Source: Chryseobacterium phosphatilyticum (GTDB lineage Bacteria > Bacteroidota > Bacteroidia > Flavobacteriales > Weeksellaceae). Taken from it: a stretch of DNA of 64,000 bases. The position numbers and the translations under genes were made by a program. The notes below the pieces were generated by a model. The model was not told where the DNA came from. It saw only the letters and a program-made list of their open reading frames with translations, and made no database searches. The first letter of the stretch is position 1. Each line of letters opens with the position of its first letter. Positions 52,627 to 61,457 of this stretch are shown piece after piece. Location: NCBI RefSeq assembly GCF_002899825.2, contig NZ_PPED02000001.1:558001-622000 (forward strand). Direction: 5' to 3'.

Positions 52627-53328
52627 TTAAAGTTCAAAAGACTGTTTGTACGTTCTCCCAACCGGAAGTTTTTTACCATTAACCTGGATAATATTGGCCG
52701 ACTTCATTTCAATTTTTGATCGTGAAATAATGTATGATTTGTGAATGCGTGTAAACTGATCTGGAGGTAAGCTTTCTTCAATCTTACTGATTGGCATTTT
52801 AAAAGTCAGCCTTTCTGCTTTGGTGTGAATATGAATGTATTCTCTTAAACTTTCGATATAAAAAATATCCTGTAAAATAATTTTAATTTGCTTTTTACCG
52901 CTGCTGATGAAAATATAATCCCGTTCAGCAATTTCCAGCAAAGCATTTTCAGCTTCCATGAGATGTTTAAACTTTCCGATAGCCGTTACAAAGCGATCAT
53001 AAGGAATAGGTTTCATCAGGTAATCGGCAATATCAAGCTCATAACCTTCCACCGCATACTGATGATATGCAGTAGTCACAATAACAATTGGAGGGTTATT
53101 TATTTTTCTTAAAAAATCAAATCCTTTTACTACAGGAAGATGAAGATCTAAAAACATCAGATCAACCTTATGAATACTTAAAAGACTACTGGCATACACT
53201 GCGTCGGCACATTTACCAACAAGATTAAGCTCTTGATCCCGTGAGATAAAATGCTCAAGAATATCTGCTGCAATAGGTTCATCTTCTACAATAATGCAAT
53301 TGTATTTTTTAGGATCTGAATGTATCAT
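52627..53328 (-). CDS. LytTR-family response regulator
   Basis: 233 residues from the ATG at 53328. The REC domain has VEDEPIA and the phospho-acceptor D61 in LMFLDLHLP, with the TTAYHQYAVEGYELDIADYLMKPI switch. The LytTR DNA-binding domain (about 140-233) contains FISSGKKQIKIILQDIFYIESLREYIHIHTK and FTRIHKSYIIS. Its first 20 bases overlap the kinase gene, so the pair is co-translated. Confidence 0.93.
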   Translation of the reverse strand: MIHSDPKKYNCIIVEDEPIAADILEHFISRDQELNLVGKCADAVYASSLLSIHKVDLMFLDLHLPVVKGFDFLRKINNPPIVIVTTAYHQYAVEGYELDIADYLMKPIPYDRFVTAIGKFKHLMEAENALLEIAERDYIFISSGKKQIKIILQDIFYIESLREYIHIHTKAERLTFKMPISKIEESLPPDQFTRIHKSYIISRSKIEMKSANIIQVNGKKLPVGRTYKQSFEL

Positions 53329-54382
53329 GGAAGTCAATAATTAGTTGTACAATATATCGGTCATTTCGGTCCTCAACGACCAAACTATGCTGTGGATAAA
53401 GCAGTTGAAGTTGTCTATGGATATTTTTCAATCCTATTTTGGTAGAATGCTCATGGGCTCTTTGCTCTTTGGAATTTTCAATGCGATACTTGAGAATTCC
53501 TTTTTCCAGTTGAATATCTATATTGATAAACGACTCCCCCAGACTTTCAGAAACCCCATGTTTGAAAGCATTTTCAACAAACTGAATCAATATCAACGGT
53601 GATATTTCCTGAGATGGGCAATCAACATTTTCCTTGAAATTAACCGTAAGATGATGATGTCTGATTTTCTGGATCTGAATAAAATCTTTAATGTTTTCAA
53701 TATCTTTTTCTATGGAAATACTTTTCTCAGCAGCTTCATAGATATTATAGCGCATTACTTTTGAAAGCTGAAGAATGGCATCAGGTGTTTCATCTGCCTT
53801 TTTCATAGCCATTCCATAAATATTGTTGAGTGTATTAAACAGAAAATGAGGATTAATCTGTGCTTTTAACATGGTCAGTTCCTGATCCAGTTTTTCTGAT
53901 TTCAGCTGAGAAATCTGTTCTTTTAAAACATTTTTCTGTCTTGTAATTTCAACGCCAAAAATAAGCCCTACCATGAAAATAAGATCCATAAAAGAGTTAA
54001 AAGCTACCAGGCCATTAATATATCCTGAGAATTCTTTCCCATCCAGTGTTTCTACAGTCCCATAGATGTAAGGATACATCAGATAGTGGGTAAAAAACCG
54101 ATGTCCCAAAACAGCGAGTACAACAATGAGAATATAGAGAATAGATTTGGCAAAGCTCTTAAGATGTCCTCTTTCATACACATACAGCAGGGAATAAGCA
54201 AGCGGAATTTTTATAAAAAGATAACCCAGCTCCAGCATAAGAGTATTCTGAAGTCTCATTTGCCATTCAACATCCGGAAACTGATATCGTGACCAATAAA
54301 AATCAAGATAAACCTCCAGAATATAGTACAATATCCAAAAGAGCAAATGAACATGGAGCTTAGATTTCCCGATCGATTTCAA
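53309..54382 (-). CDS. LytS-type sensor histidine kinase
   Basis: 357 residues. Four transmembrane helices lie at about 11-29, 46-68, 79-100 and 128-146, with no periplasmic sensor domain of note. A coiled segment (150-172) leads to the His_kinase core LKAQINPH179FLFNTLNNIYGMA and the N-box IQFVENAFKHGVSE. It probably phosphorylates the overlapping LytTR regulator. The signal is unknown. Confidence 0.9.
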   Translation of the reverse strand: MKSIGKSKLHVHLLFWILYYILEVYLDFYWSRYQFPDVEWQMRLQNTLMLELGYLFIKIPLAYSLLYVYERGHLKSFAKSILYILIVVLAVLGHRFFTHYLMYPYIYGTVETLDGKEFSGYINGLVAFNSFMDLIFMVGLIFGVEITRQKNVLKEQISQLKSEKLDQELTMLKAQINPHFLFNTLNNIYGMAMKKADETPDAILQLSKVMRYNIYEAAEKSISIEKDIENIKDFIQIQKIRHHHLTVNFKENVDCPSQEISPLILIQFVENAFKHGVSESLGESFINIDIQLEKGILKYRIENSKEQRAHEHSTKIGLKNIHRQLQLLYPQHSLVVEDRNDRYIVQLIIDFHDTFRS

Positions 54383-54541
54383 GTGTATTTTAATTTAAAT
54401 ATACAAAGTAATAGGATTCAATCAAATATAAAAATATCTTGCCTACGAAATGAAAGCATTCATCTATCAACAACGAATTCTTACCCAATCTGCGATTTTC
54501 AAAACTTAAGTGTTCAAAAAACTTTTGTGGTTATAATATAC

Positions 54542-54934
54542 CTATACTTTATTGTATAATTTTTTAAAACGAACTTCAGGAAACATAAGATTAAGAAAAC
54601 AAAAGATCAACAGAACATTAAACTCAATACCATTGGTTCCTCCACCTACTACAAACCAACCATTTTGCCAGTGAATATAATAGATTCCAAAGATAAAAAT
54701 TGCCATATTACACCACGAAACCGGTTTGATACATTGGTCAAACCAAAGCAAAGGAATTGACACAAGATGAATCAGCTTAACGCCCCAGGCCATATATAAT
54801 CCTACCGGACTAAATCCTATAGTATCAAGGTAAAGTCGTCCAAAATTATTGACATCTCCACTCAAAATAGAGATCACACTATGCATCATTAAAATAACTG
54901 ATAATGCAAAACGGAGGTAGAAATTCTTTTTCAT
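54542..54934 (-). CDS. DoxX-family membrane protein
   Basis: 130 residues from the ATG at 54934. Four hydrophobic helices are present, with the DoxX-like FALSVILMMHSVISILSGDVNNFGRLYL start and FSPVGLYMAWGVKLIHLVSIPLLWF in the middle. The function is not known. It lies between the kinase gene and TlpA, all on the same strand, but spacers of 150 bases or more suggest separate transcripts. Confidence 0.75.
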   Translation of the reverse strand: MKKNFYLRFALSVILMMHSVISILSGDVNNFGRLYLDTIGFSPVGLYMAWGVKLIHLVSIPLLWFDQCIKPVSWCNMAIFIFGIYYIHWQNGWFVVGGGTNGIEFNVLLIFCFLNLMFPEVRFKKLYNKV

Positions 54935-55071
54935 AACATCAAATATAAGATACAATTGAAATAAAGAATTAACTGCGTATATCAACTGCTTTTAATGATA
55001 TATGAAGGACTTCATGATATGACAAAAAAAGAATGGTCGTTATTACCATTCTCTTTTTCTATTGAATAATT

Positions 55072-55575
55072 TTAATTCTGATTTAAGTTTTTCTTTAAAA
55101 AGTCTTCTAGATCTTTTCCATGAATATTTTTAGCAATGATGGTTCCCTGCCCGTCAATAATAACGTTAAAAGGAAGTTCATCTACTTCATATGCTTTTGC
55201 TATAGGACTTTTCCAAAATTTCAAATCGCTGATCTGTATCCAGTTGATTCCAAAACGATCAATGGTCTTTTGCCAGCTCTCTTTATTTTTATCTAAGGAA
55301 ACACCCAGTATTTCAAATGTATTATTTTTCACCTGAGCTGAGTAGGTTTCATATAAAGTTTTCAATTCCGGTTGTTCTTCAACACATGGTGCACACCATG
55401 TTGCCCAGAAATCAATCAACACCAGCTTTCCTTTTAATGATGAAAGCGAGAAAGGAGATCCATCTGCTTGAGACATGGTAATTTCAGGAACTTTTTTCCC
55501 AATTTCTATTTTATTTTGAGAAAAAGCTGATCCTGAAAATACGAATATCAATAATAAGGTAAAATAGGTTTTCAT
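55072..55575 (-). CDS. TlpA-like periplasmic thiol-disulfide oxidoreductase
   Basis: 167 residues from the ATG at 55575, with a signal peptide (MKTYFTLLLIFVFSGSAFS). The active site is WATWCAPCVEEQP within KLVLIDFWATWCAPC, and YEVDELPFNVIIDGQGTI holds the cis-Pro loop. It acts as a thiol reductase or in cytochrome c maturation. It follows the rhodanese gene by one base, so the two are likely one operon handling cysteine-linked chemistry. Confidence 0.9.
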   Translation of the reverse strand: MKTYFTLLLIFVFSGSAFSQNKIEIGKKVPEITMSQADGSPFSLSSLKGKLVLIDFWATWCAPCVEEQPELKTLYETYSAQVKNNTFEILGVSLDKNKESWQKTIDRFGINWIQISDLKFWKSPIAKAYEVDELPFNVIIDGQGTIIAKNIHGKDLEDFLKKNLNQN

Positions 55576-55576
55576 A

Positions 55577-56005
55577 TTAATCATTTGTTGGATAATCTTT
55601 ATCCAGCCAGTCTGTTTTTATATTTTTGGGAAGATTCAGAAGCTGAGCATTTTTAAAGCCCATCTCCATCAATAATCCGAATGCAGGACGGATATTAGGA
55701 CACTTTACAAAAGGGCAACAACCGCAGTAGATGACGATTTCTCTGTCTTTAGGAATATTTTTAAGATAGTTTCTTAATTTTTCCAGATTTTCAGGCTCAT
55801 GGGTAGGGCCAATATCTATGGAACCCTTGATAATAGCTTCCGGGCCAACGGAAATGATCACCAGGTCCTTGGTCTTGTTTTTCACAATACGGGATGCTAA
55901 TAGTGCAGGATCCATCAACTGACTGTCTTTCCATGGATCTTGTTTTTGTTGTGCCTGACTGAAAATGGAGCACACAAAACATGCGATAATAAACAAATAC
56001 TTCAT
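55577..56005 (-). CDS. Secreted rhodanese-like protein
   Basis: 142 residues from the ATG at 56005 (a GTG at 56020 is an alternative), with a signal peptide ending near SQAQ. The rhodanese-type signature is DLVIISVGPEAIIKGSIDIGP and EIVIYCGCCPFVKCPNIRPAFGLLMEMGF. The active loop is unusually Cys-rich (C-G-C-C-P-F-V-K-C-P). It probably moves sulfur or binds metal in the periplasm together with TlpA. Confidence 0.8.
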   Translation of the reverse strand: MKYLFIIACFVCSIFSQAQQKQDPWKDSQLMDPALLASRIVKNKTKDLVIISVGPEAIIKGSIDIGPTHEPENLEKLRNYLKNIPKDREIVIYCGCCPFVKCPNIRPAFGLLMEMGFKNAQLLNLPKNIKTDWLDKDYPTND

Positions 56006-56086
56006 AGTTCTCTTTTTCACAAAGATAAAAAAAGTGGAAAGCGGAAAGGAGAAAATATTTGTAATACTATTTTACGCTGACAATAA

Positions 56087-56353
56087 TCAGAGTCTTTTGG
56101 GTGTAATATGAATAACATTTGATGCTCCGGGCTCTATAACCAACTGTGTTCCTGAATTTCTCTCGTCTTCCCTCCCTTGAATTGCAGAGCCGGTAGCTAA
56201 TGTCAATTTTCCATTGAATACTGAATGAGGAGGTATCAGAGAAATTTCGATTTCCTCCTCTCCAACCTTGATAATAATTGATTCTGCTTCAATAGGTAGC
56301 TTTGTTCCGTCCTTTTTTACAGCAAATGTTTGATATTGTTTTCTTTCACTCAT
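56087..56353 (-). CDS. Small protein of unknown function (88 aa)
   Basis: 88 residues from the ATG at 56353 (an in-frame ATG three codons earlier is also possible). It reads SERKQYQTFAVKKDGTKLPIEAESIIIKVGEEEIEISLIPPHSVFNGKLTLATGS. It has no signal peptide and seems all-beta. No family is recognised. Confidence 0.6.
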   Translation of the reverse strand: MSERKQYQTFAVKKDGTKLPIEAESIIIKVGEEEIEISLIPPHSVFNGKLTLATGSAIQGREDERNSGTQLVIEPGASNVIHITPKRL

Positions 56354-56440
56354 TCTGATCATTTTCTTTTAAACAAAGATAAAAAAAGTCCAATATGATC
56401 ACATATCGGACTTTTAATAGTTATTGCTAATAAAAAAGCA

Positions 56441-57814
56441 TTAGCTAAACACACTCAGATTTTTTGCAATATCTTTTCCTGCATATGGGGGGAAAACATC
56501 CAGTTCCAGATCCGGATTTCCAACAAGCATCGCCTTGGTATTACTTAAGGCCTCAAATCCTGCTTTCCCATAATATTTACCCATTCCTGAATAGCCCACC
56601 CCACCAAATGGTAAACTGTCTATCCAGCAATGTAAATTGGTTTGATTGATGCATCCGCCCCCAAAGGAAACTGAGTGAAGGAAATAATCAATATGAGCCT
56701 GGTTTTTACTAAAAATATAAGCTGCCAAAGATTTTGGTTTACGTTTGATAATATTGGTAATCTCTTTCAGATCCGAATAGACCATTACCGGCAACACAGG
56801 CCCGAAAACCTCTTGTTGCAATGCAGGATCCTCCCATGTACTCGGATATAAAACAGTAGGTTCTACATATCTTTGTGCAACATCAAAACGCCCGCCAATA
56901 ACAACCTTTTCAGGAATAATATAAGAAGCCACACGCTCCGCATCATGCTCACTGATCATTCTCGCCAGATCAGGACTTTCCTGAGGGTTTTCTCCATACA
57001 TTTTGCGGATCGAAGCTTTCAGCCTCTCAATAAATTCATCTGCAATATTCTCATGTACATATACATAGCCTGGCGCAATGCACCATTGGCCTGATATCGC
57101 ATTGTGCCCCCAGGCAATTCGATCTACAGCAATATCCAGATTAGCCGTTTCGTCTACAATCGTAGGATTCTGCCCTCCCAATTCCAAAATAACGGGAGTC
57201 AGATTTTCAGCTGCTGCCCGCATCACTACTTTTCCAACATTGGAACTCCCTGTAAAAAAGATAAAATCAAAAGGTAATTCTAATAATTCTGTAATTTCTT
57301 CTCTACCTCCTGTAACCGCCGCTACGGCCTCCGGTTCAAAATATTGTGGTATAAGCTCTTTAAATAACTGAGCAACAGCAGGTGTCGTATTGGCAGGTTT
57401 CAAAATCACTGTGTTTCCGGCTGCCAAGGCTGCAATGGCAGGGTCAAGTAATAATAAAACAGGTGCATTGAATGGTCCTATAACCAGGGTTACTCCATAA
57501 GGTTCTTTATAGATGATACCTCTATTTCCTGTAGCTTCCAGACCCTTAGGAATTTCGACTGGCTGAGGAGCCATCAGCTCCTTAAGATTTTCTTTATAAT
57601 ACTTTATCACTCCCAGGGGTACAGTGATTTCAAATAACTGCTCAAAAGGAGGTTTTCCAAAGTCTTTTTCAAGTGCTTTGCAAAATACATCCTGGTTTTC
57701 TGTTAAAAACTTTTCCATTCTGTTCAGCTGATCCATACGCCATTCATATGTTTTGGTTGAATCACTGAAGAAAAATTCTTTCTGGATATCGAAAATGTTT
57801 TGATATGTGTTCAT
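56441..57814 (-). CDS. Aldehyde dehydrogenase (class 3-like)
   Basis: 457 residues, shorter than the 480-500 of class 1/2 and fitting class 3/fatty-aldehyde types. Motifs are PFNAPVLLLLDPAIAALAAGNTVILKP (NAD site), FFTGSSNVGKVVM, the general base E211 in ILELGGQNP and the nucleophile C245 in SGQWCIAPGYVY. It oxidises aldehydes to acids. It lies divergent from the FAD dehydrogenase/SDR pair, suggesting a shared catabolic theme. Confidence 0.93.
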   Translation of the reverse strand: MNTYQNIFDIQKEFFFSDSTKTYEWRMDQLNRMEKFLTENQDVFCKALEKDFGKPPFEQLFEITVPLGVIKYYKENLKELMAPQPVEIPKGLEATGNRGIIYKEPYGVTLVIGPFNAPVLLLLDPAIAALAAGNTVILKPANTTPAVAQLFKELIPQYFEPEAVAAVTGGREEITELLELPFDFIFFTGSSNVGKVVMRAAAENLTPVILELGGQNPTIVDETANLDIAVDRIAWGHNAISGQWCIAPGYVYVHENIADEFIERLKASIRKMYGENPQESPDLARMISEHDAERVASYIIPEKVVIGGRFDVAQRYVEPTVLYPSTWEDPALQQEVFGPVLPVMVYSDLKEITNIIKRKPKSLAAYIFSKNQAHIDYFLHSVSFGGGCINQTNLHCWIDSLPFGGVGYSGMGKYYGKAGFEALSNTKAMLVGNPDLELDVFPPYAGKDIAKNLSVFS

Positions 57815-57979
57815 AACCTTTGTATTTTTTGATGTTTATACAAAACTATATAAATGAGCACATTAATGTATGGTGTACTTTTCGGAATTTTGCATGAAAT
57901 CACAAATAAATTACTTTTTCAAGTTCAAATATTTTATACATTTATGTAAAGTATTATCAAATCAAAAATATCTGATAAA

Positions 57980-59641
57980 ATGGGGGAAATATTCCAACCT
58001 GATGCTATTATCATCGGAACCGGACTTGCAGGATTAACTGCTGCTATGGAAATAACCAATGCAGGAAAAAAAGTTCTTCTGTTGGATCAGGAAACAGAAC
58101 AAAACATTGGCGGACAGGCATTCTGGTCATTTGGGGGACTCTTTTTAATCAATTCACCACAACAGAGAAGAATGGGAATTAAAGATTCTTACGAACTGGC
58201 TTTACAAGACTGGACAGGAACGGCAGGATTCGACCGTGATGAAGATGACTGGCCCCGCAAATGGGCAGAAGCTTATCTGAAGTTTGCTGCAGGCGAAAAG
58301 TACCAGTACATTTCTAAACTGGGAATCAAGCTTATGTTTATGGTAGGATGGGCAGAGCGTGGTGATGGCTCAGCAACAGGTCACGGAAATTCGGTACCGC
58401 GCTTTCACGTCAGTTGGGGAACCGGAACCGGAGTTATAAAACCTTTTGTAGAAAAGGCATATCAGGCCAGAGATAAAGGACTTCTGCAAATGAAATTCCG
58501 ACATCGCGTTACAGAATTGACTACAGAAAGTGACACAATAAAAAGTGTTAAAGGAGATATACTGGAAAATGACACTCAGGAAAGAGGTGCAGAAACCAAC
58601 AGAAATATCATCTCACAATTTGAATATCGTGCTCCTCATATTATTATTGCTTCAGGAGGTATTGGGGCCAATCATGAACTGGTTCGTAAAAACTGGCCTG
58701 AAAGATTAGGAAACCCGCCGGAAAATATGGTTTGCGGAGTGCCCGCTTACGTAGATGGAAAGATGATTGGTATTGCTGAACAGGCAGGAGCTCATATCAT
58801 CAATCCTGACAGGATGTGGCATTACACAGAAGGTTTACAGAACTGGAATCCAATTTGGCCAAAGCATGGAATCCGAATTTTACCAGGGCCTTCTTCCCTA
58901 TGGTTTGATGCACAGGGAAAACGTCTTCCGGCCCCTTTTCTCCCGGGATTTGATACTCTGGGAACATTGAAATATATTCAGGACACCGGTTTTTCTTATT
59001 CATGGTTTATCCTGACTCAAAAAATCATTAAGAAAGAATTTGCCCTTTCGGGATCGGAACAAAATCCTGATATTACCCATAAGGACTACTCTCTTTTTCT
59101 GAAAAGAATATTTGGTAAAAAAGCACCTGGTCCTGTAGAAGCATTCAAGGAACATGGAAAGGATTTTATTGTATCAGATACTCTTAAAGATTTGGTTGAA
59201 AAAATGAATCAACTGGCAGGCAATGATCTTTTAAATTATGAAAACATCCGGCAACAGATCGAAGCAAGGGACAGAGAGCTTGATAACAAGTTTTCAAAAG
59301 ATACACAAGTCAATTACATCAGAAATACCAGAAATTATCTGGGAGATAAACTGGGCCGGGTAGCCACGCCCCACAAAATATTATCTCCTGAAAACGGACC
59401 TTTGATTGCCGTTCGTCTTAATATTTTAACCCGAAAAACACTCGGAGGTATTAAAACAAATCTTAATGGCCAGGTATTAAGAGACGATGACAGTATCATC
59501 GAAGGACTTTATGCTGCCGGAGAAGCAGCCGGTTTTGGTGGTGGTGGAATGCATGGTTACCGTGCATTAGAAGGTACATTTCTGGGAGGATGTATTTTTT
59601 CAGGAATGAAAGCCGGACAATATATTGCCGGATTACCATAA
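57980..59641 (+). CDS. FAD-binding dehydrogenase (fumarate reductase/KstD-like)
   Basis: 553 residues. The N-terminal dinucleotide motif is IGTGLAGLTAAMEI, and the flavin loop is GGQAFWSFGGLFLI. The closing GLYAAGEAAGFGGGGMHGYRALEGTFLGG is the classic second FAD motif. It belongs to the flavoprotein group that includes fumarate reductase and 3-ketosteroid dehydrogenases. The substrate is not clear. An SDR gene follows 23 bases later in an apparent operon. Confidence 0.85.
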   Translation: MGEIFQPDAIIIGTGLAGLTAAMEITNAGKKVLLLDQETEQNIGGQAFWSFGGLFLINSPQQRRMGIKDSYELALQDWTGTAGFDRDEDDWPRKWAEAYLKFAAGEKYQYISKLGIKLMFMVGWAERGDGSATGHGNSVPRFHVSWGTGTGVIKPFVEKAYQARDKGLLQMKFRHRVTELTTESDTIKSVKGDILENDTQERGAETNRNIISQFEYRAPHIIIASGGIGANHELVRKNWPERLGNPPENMVCGVPAYVDGKMIGIAEQAGAHIINPDRMWHYTEGLQNWNPIWPKHGIRILPGPSSLWFDAQGKRLPAPFLPGFDTLGTLKYIQDTGFSYSWFILTQKIIKKEFALSGSEQNPDITHKDYSLFLKRIFGKKAPGPVEAFKEHGKDFIVSDTLKDLVEKMNQLAGNDLLNYENIRQQIEARDRELDNKFSKDTQVNYIRNTRNYLGDKLGRVATPHKILSPENGPLIAVRLNILTRKTLGGIKTNLNGQVLRDDDSIIEGLYAAGEAAGFGGGGMHGYRALEGTFLGGCIFSGMKAGQYIAGLP

Positions 59642-59664
59642 GACCTCTTAATACTCAACTGAAT

Positions 59665-60468
59665 ATGAATAATTATTTCGACAATAAGGTGATCTGGATC
59701 ACAGGAGCTTCATCAGGAATCGGAGAAGCATTAGTTCAACAACTTACTGTAAACTCGAATGCTAAATTGATACTCTCTTCAAGAAAGGAAGAACAGCTCT
59801 ATGATGTTGCTGAGAAAGCTGGAATTTCTGCTGAAAGATATGCAGTAGTTCCTTTAGATCTTATTGATTATAAAAAAATGCCTGATATGGCAGCTCAAGC
59901 AATAGAAAAGTTTGGAAAGGTTGATATTCTTATCAATAATGCCGGATTATCCCAACGTTCCTTAGCCATAGATACGGATATTGAAGTCGATAAACGCCTG
60001 ATGGATGTAGACTTTATTGGAACTGTTGCATTGACGAAAGCTATTCTCCCCTATATGGTCAAAAATTATGGTGGACAAATTGCAGTAGTATCCAGCCTTA
60101 TGGGAATTTTTGGTGCTCCTATGCGAAGCGGATATGCCGCTGCAAAACATGCCTTACATGGCTTTTTTGATTCTTTGCGCGCAGAGCTGTATCAGGATAA
60201 TATTTTCGTAACAATCATTTGCCCGGGATTCATTCAAACCAATATTTCCATCAATGCAGTTACCGGAAATGGTTTGCAACAGGGTACAATGGATGATGCC
60301 ACCATGAATGGAATGCCTGTTGATGTTTTTGCCCGAAAAATGTTAAAGGCTATTGAACAAAGGAAAAATCAAAAAGCTATCGGAGGTAAAGAAGTGATGG
60401 CTGTTTATTTGAAAAGGTTTTTCCCGGGGTTATTGGCGAAGGTGGTCCGCAGGGCAAAAGTGGTGTAG
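59665..60468 (+). CDS. Short-chain dehydrogenase/reductase
   Basis: 267 residues from the ATG at 59665. The cofactor loop is TGASSGIGEALV. The NAG block is LINNAGLSQRS, the active site is VVSSLMGIFGAPMRSGYAAAKHAL (S, Y and K present), and the C-terminal PG motif is ICPGFIQTNI. The C-terminus ends in a basic tail (LKRFFPGLLAKVVRRAKVV), possibly membrane-associated. It is translated with the FAD dehydrogenase gene. Confidence 0.92.
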   Translation: MNNYFDNKVIWITGASSGIGEALVQQLTVNSNAKLILSSRKEEQLYDVAEKAGISAERYAVVPLDLIDYKKMPDMAAQAIEKFGKVDILINNAGLSQRSLAIDTDIEVDKRLMDVDFIGTVALTKAILPYMVKNYGGQIAVVSSLMGIFGAPMRSGYAAAKHALHGFFDSLRAELYQDNIFVTIICPGFIQTNISINAVTGNGLQQGTMDDATMNGMPVDVFARKMLKAIEQRKNQKAIGGKEVMAVYLKRFFPGLLAKVVRRAKVV

Positions 60469-60577
60469 AATCAATATTATAGAAGAGTGTTTTATTACAA
60501 TTCATACGATCTGCTAAAGGCCTTAAAAATAGCTTTGATCGATTGATTCCTTTATCGGAGAATTTATAGAATAATAA

Positions 60578-60608
60578 ATCGCCATCTGGTAAAGGATGGC
60601 GATTTTTA
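60578..60608. terminator. Intrinsic terminator
   Basis: Hairpin ATCGCCATC / GGATGGCGAT followed by a T-run, between the SDR and convergent PAP2 genes. Confidence 0.8.
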
Positions 60609-60622
60609 TTAAGTGGCGGATT

Positions 60623-61432
60623 TTAGAAATTCTTTATCAATCCTATTCCTACCGTATTATTTTGGTAAAATGGCATCACCATCGTTGAGGAAAATGATTT
60701 TTTTGTTTTATTTTTTCCACGAAGAAGACTGTCAATTTTTGGAAATAGCCAGTAAGCAAGTTCTGTGGAAAGAATTCCGAATCCGGCACCCGCCACAACA
60801 TCACCCACCCAATGCTTATTATTGATAATCCTATATACTCCGGTAAAGAGGGCAAAAGGATATCCTGACAGACTTAGCCAAAAGTTGGTATCCTTATATT
60901 CTCTGAACATAAATTGAGCATTGGAAAATGCTATTGCGGCATGCCCGGACGGAAAAGACAACGTGTTTGAGCGGTCTGGTCTCTCCTCTTTAACCATATA
61001 CTTCAAAGGAGTGGTAAAAGCCGTTACAATAAGCTGTGAAGATGCATAAATGATCGTCCGGTCTCTGAAGTTATGCTTTCCTTTAATACCTGCCATGTTC
61101 AGGCCATATACCATAAGCCCCGGAATAAACTGGGTATAATCATCGAATCTCGTACGTGTTGGTTGGTGTTCATCAACTTCTATTTTTGTATCACGATTAA
61201 TCTCTTTCAATCCTCTTATTGATAAGCCTGCTACCCCATACCCAATAAGTGCTGCAGGAATAATCAGACTTTTGTAATTCAGTTTACTTTTTTGCATAAC
61301 TATAGTTGTTGTGCTATCCTGTACAGGCTGCTGAACAGCAATGGAGTCATTATTATTTTGAGCATTGACTTTACTAAAAGCTGATAGTAAAATAAACAAA
61401 TACACCAGCAATTTTTGACTTCGTTTTTTCAT
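60623..61432 (-). CDS. PAP2-family phosphatase
   Basis: 269 residues with a signal peptide (to about 24) and about five hydrophobic segments. The three phosphatase motifs are present: KYMVKEERP, SFPSGH and YRIINNKHWVGD. Members dephosphorylate lipid phosphates such as undecaprenyl pyrophosphate, phosphatidic acid or lipid A. It is 25 bases after the outer-membrane receptor gene and is probably co-transcribed. Confidence 0.9.
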   Translation of the reverse strand: MKKRSQKLLVYLFILLSAFSKVNAQNNNDSIAVQQPVQDSTTTIVMQKSKLNYKSLIIPAALIGYGVAGLSIRGLKEINRDTKIEVDEHQPTRTRFDDYTQFIPGLMVYGLNMAGIKGKHNFRDRTIIYASSQLIVTAFTTPLKYMVKEERPDRSNTLSFPSGHAAIAFSNAQFMFREYKDTNFWLSLSGYPFALFTGVYRIINNKHWVGDVVAGAGFGILSTELAYWLFPKIDSLLRGKNKTKKSFSSTMVMPFYQNNTVGIGLIKNF

Positions 61433-61457
61433 CTTACCTTATTTATAATATTTTAGA

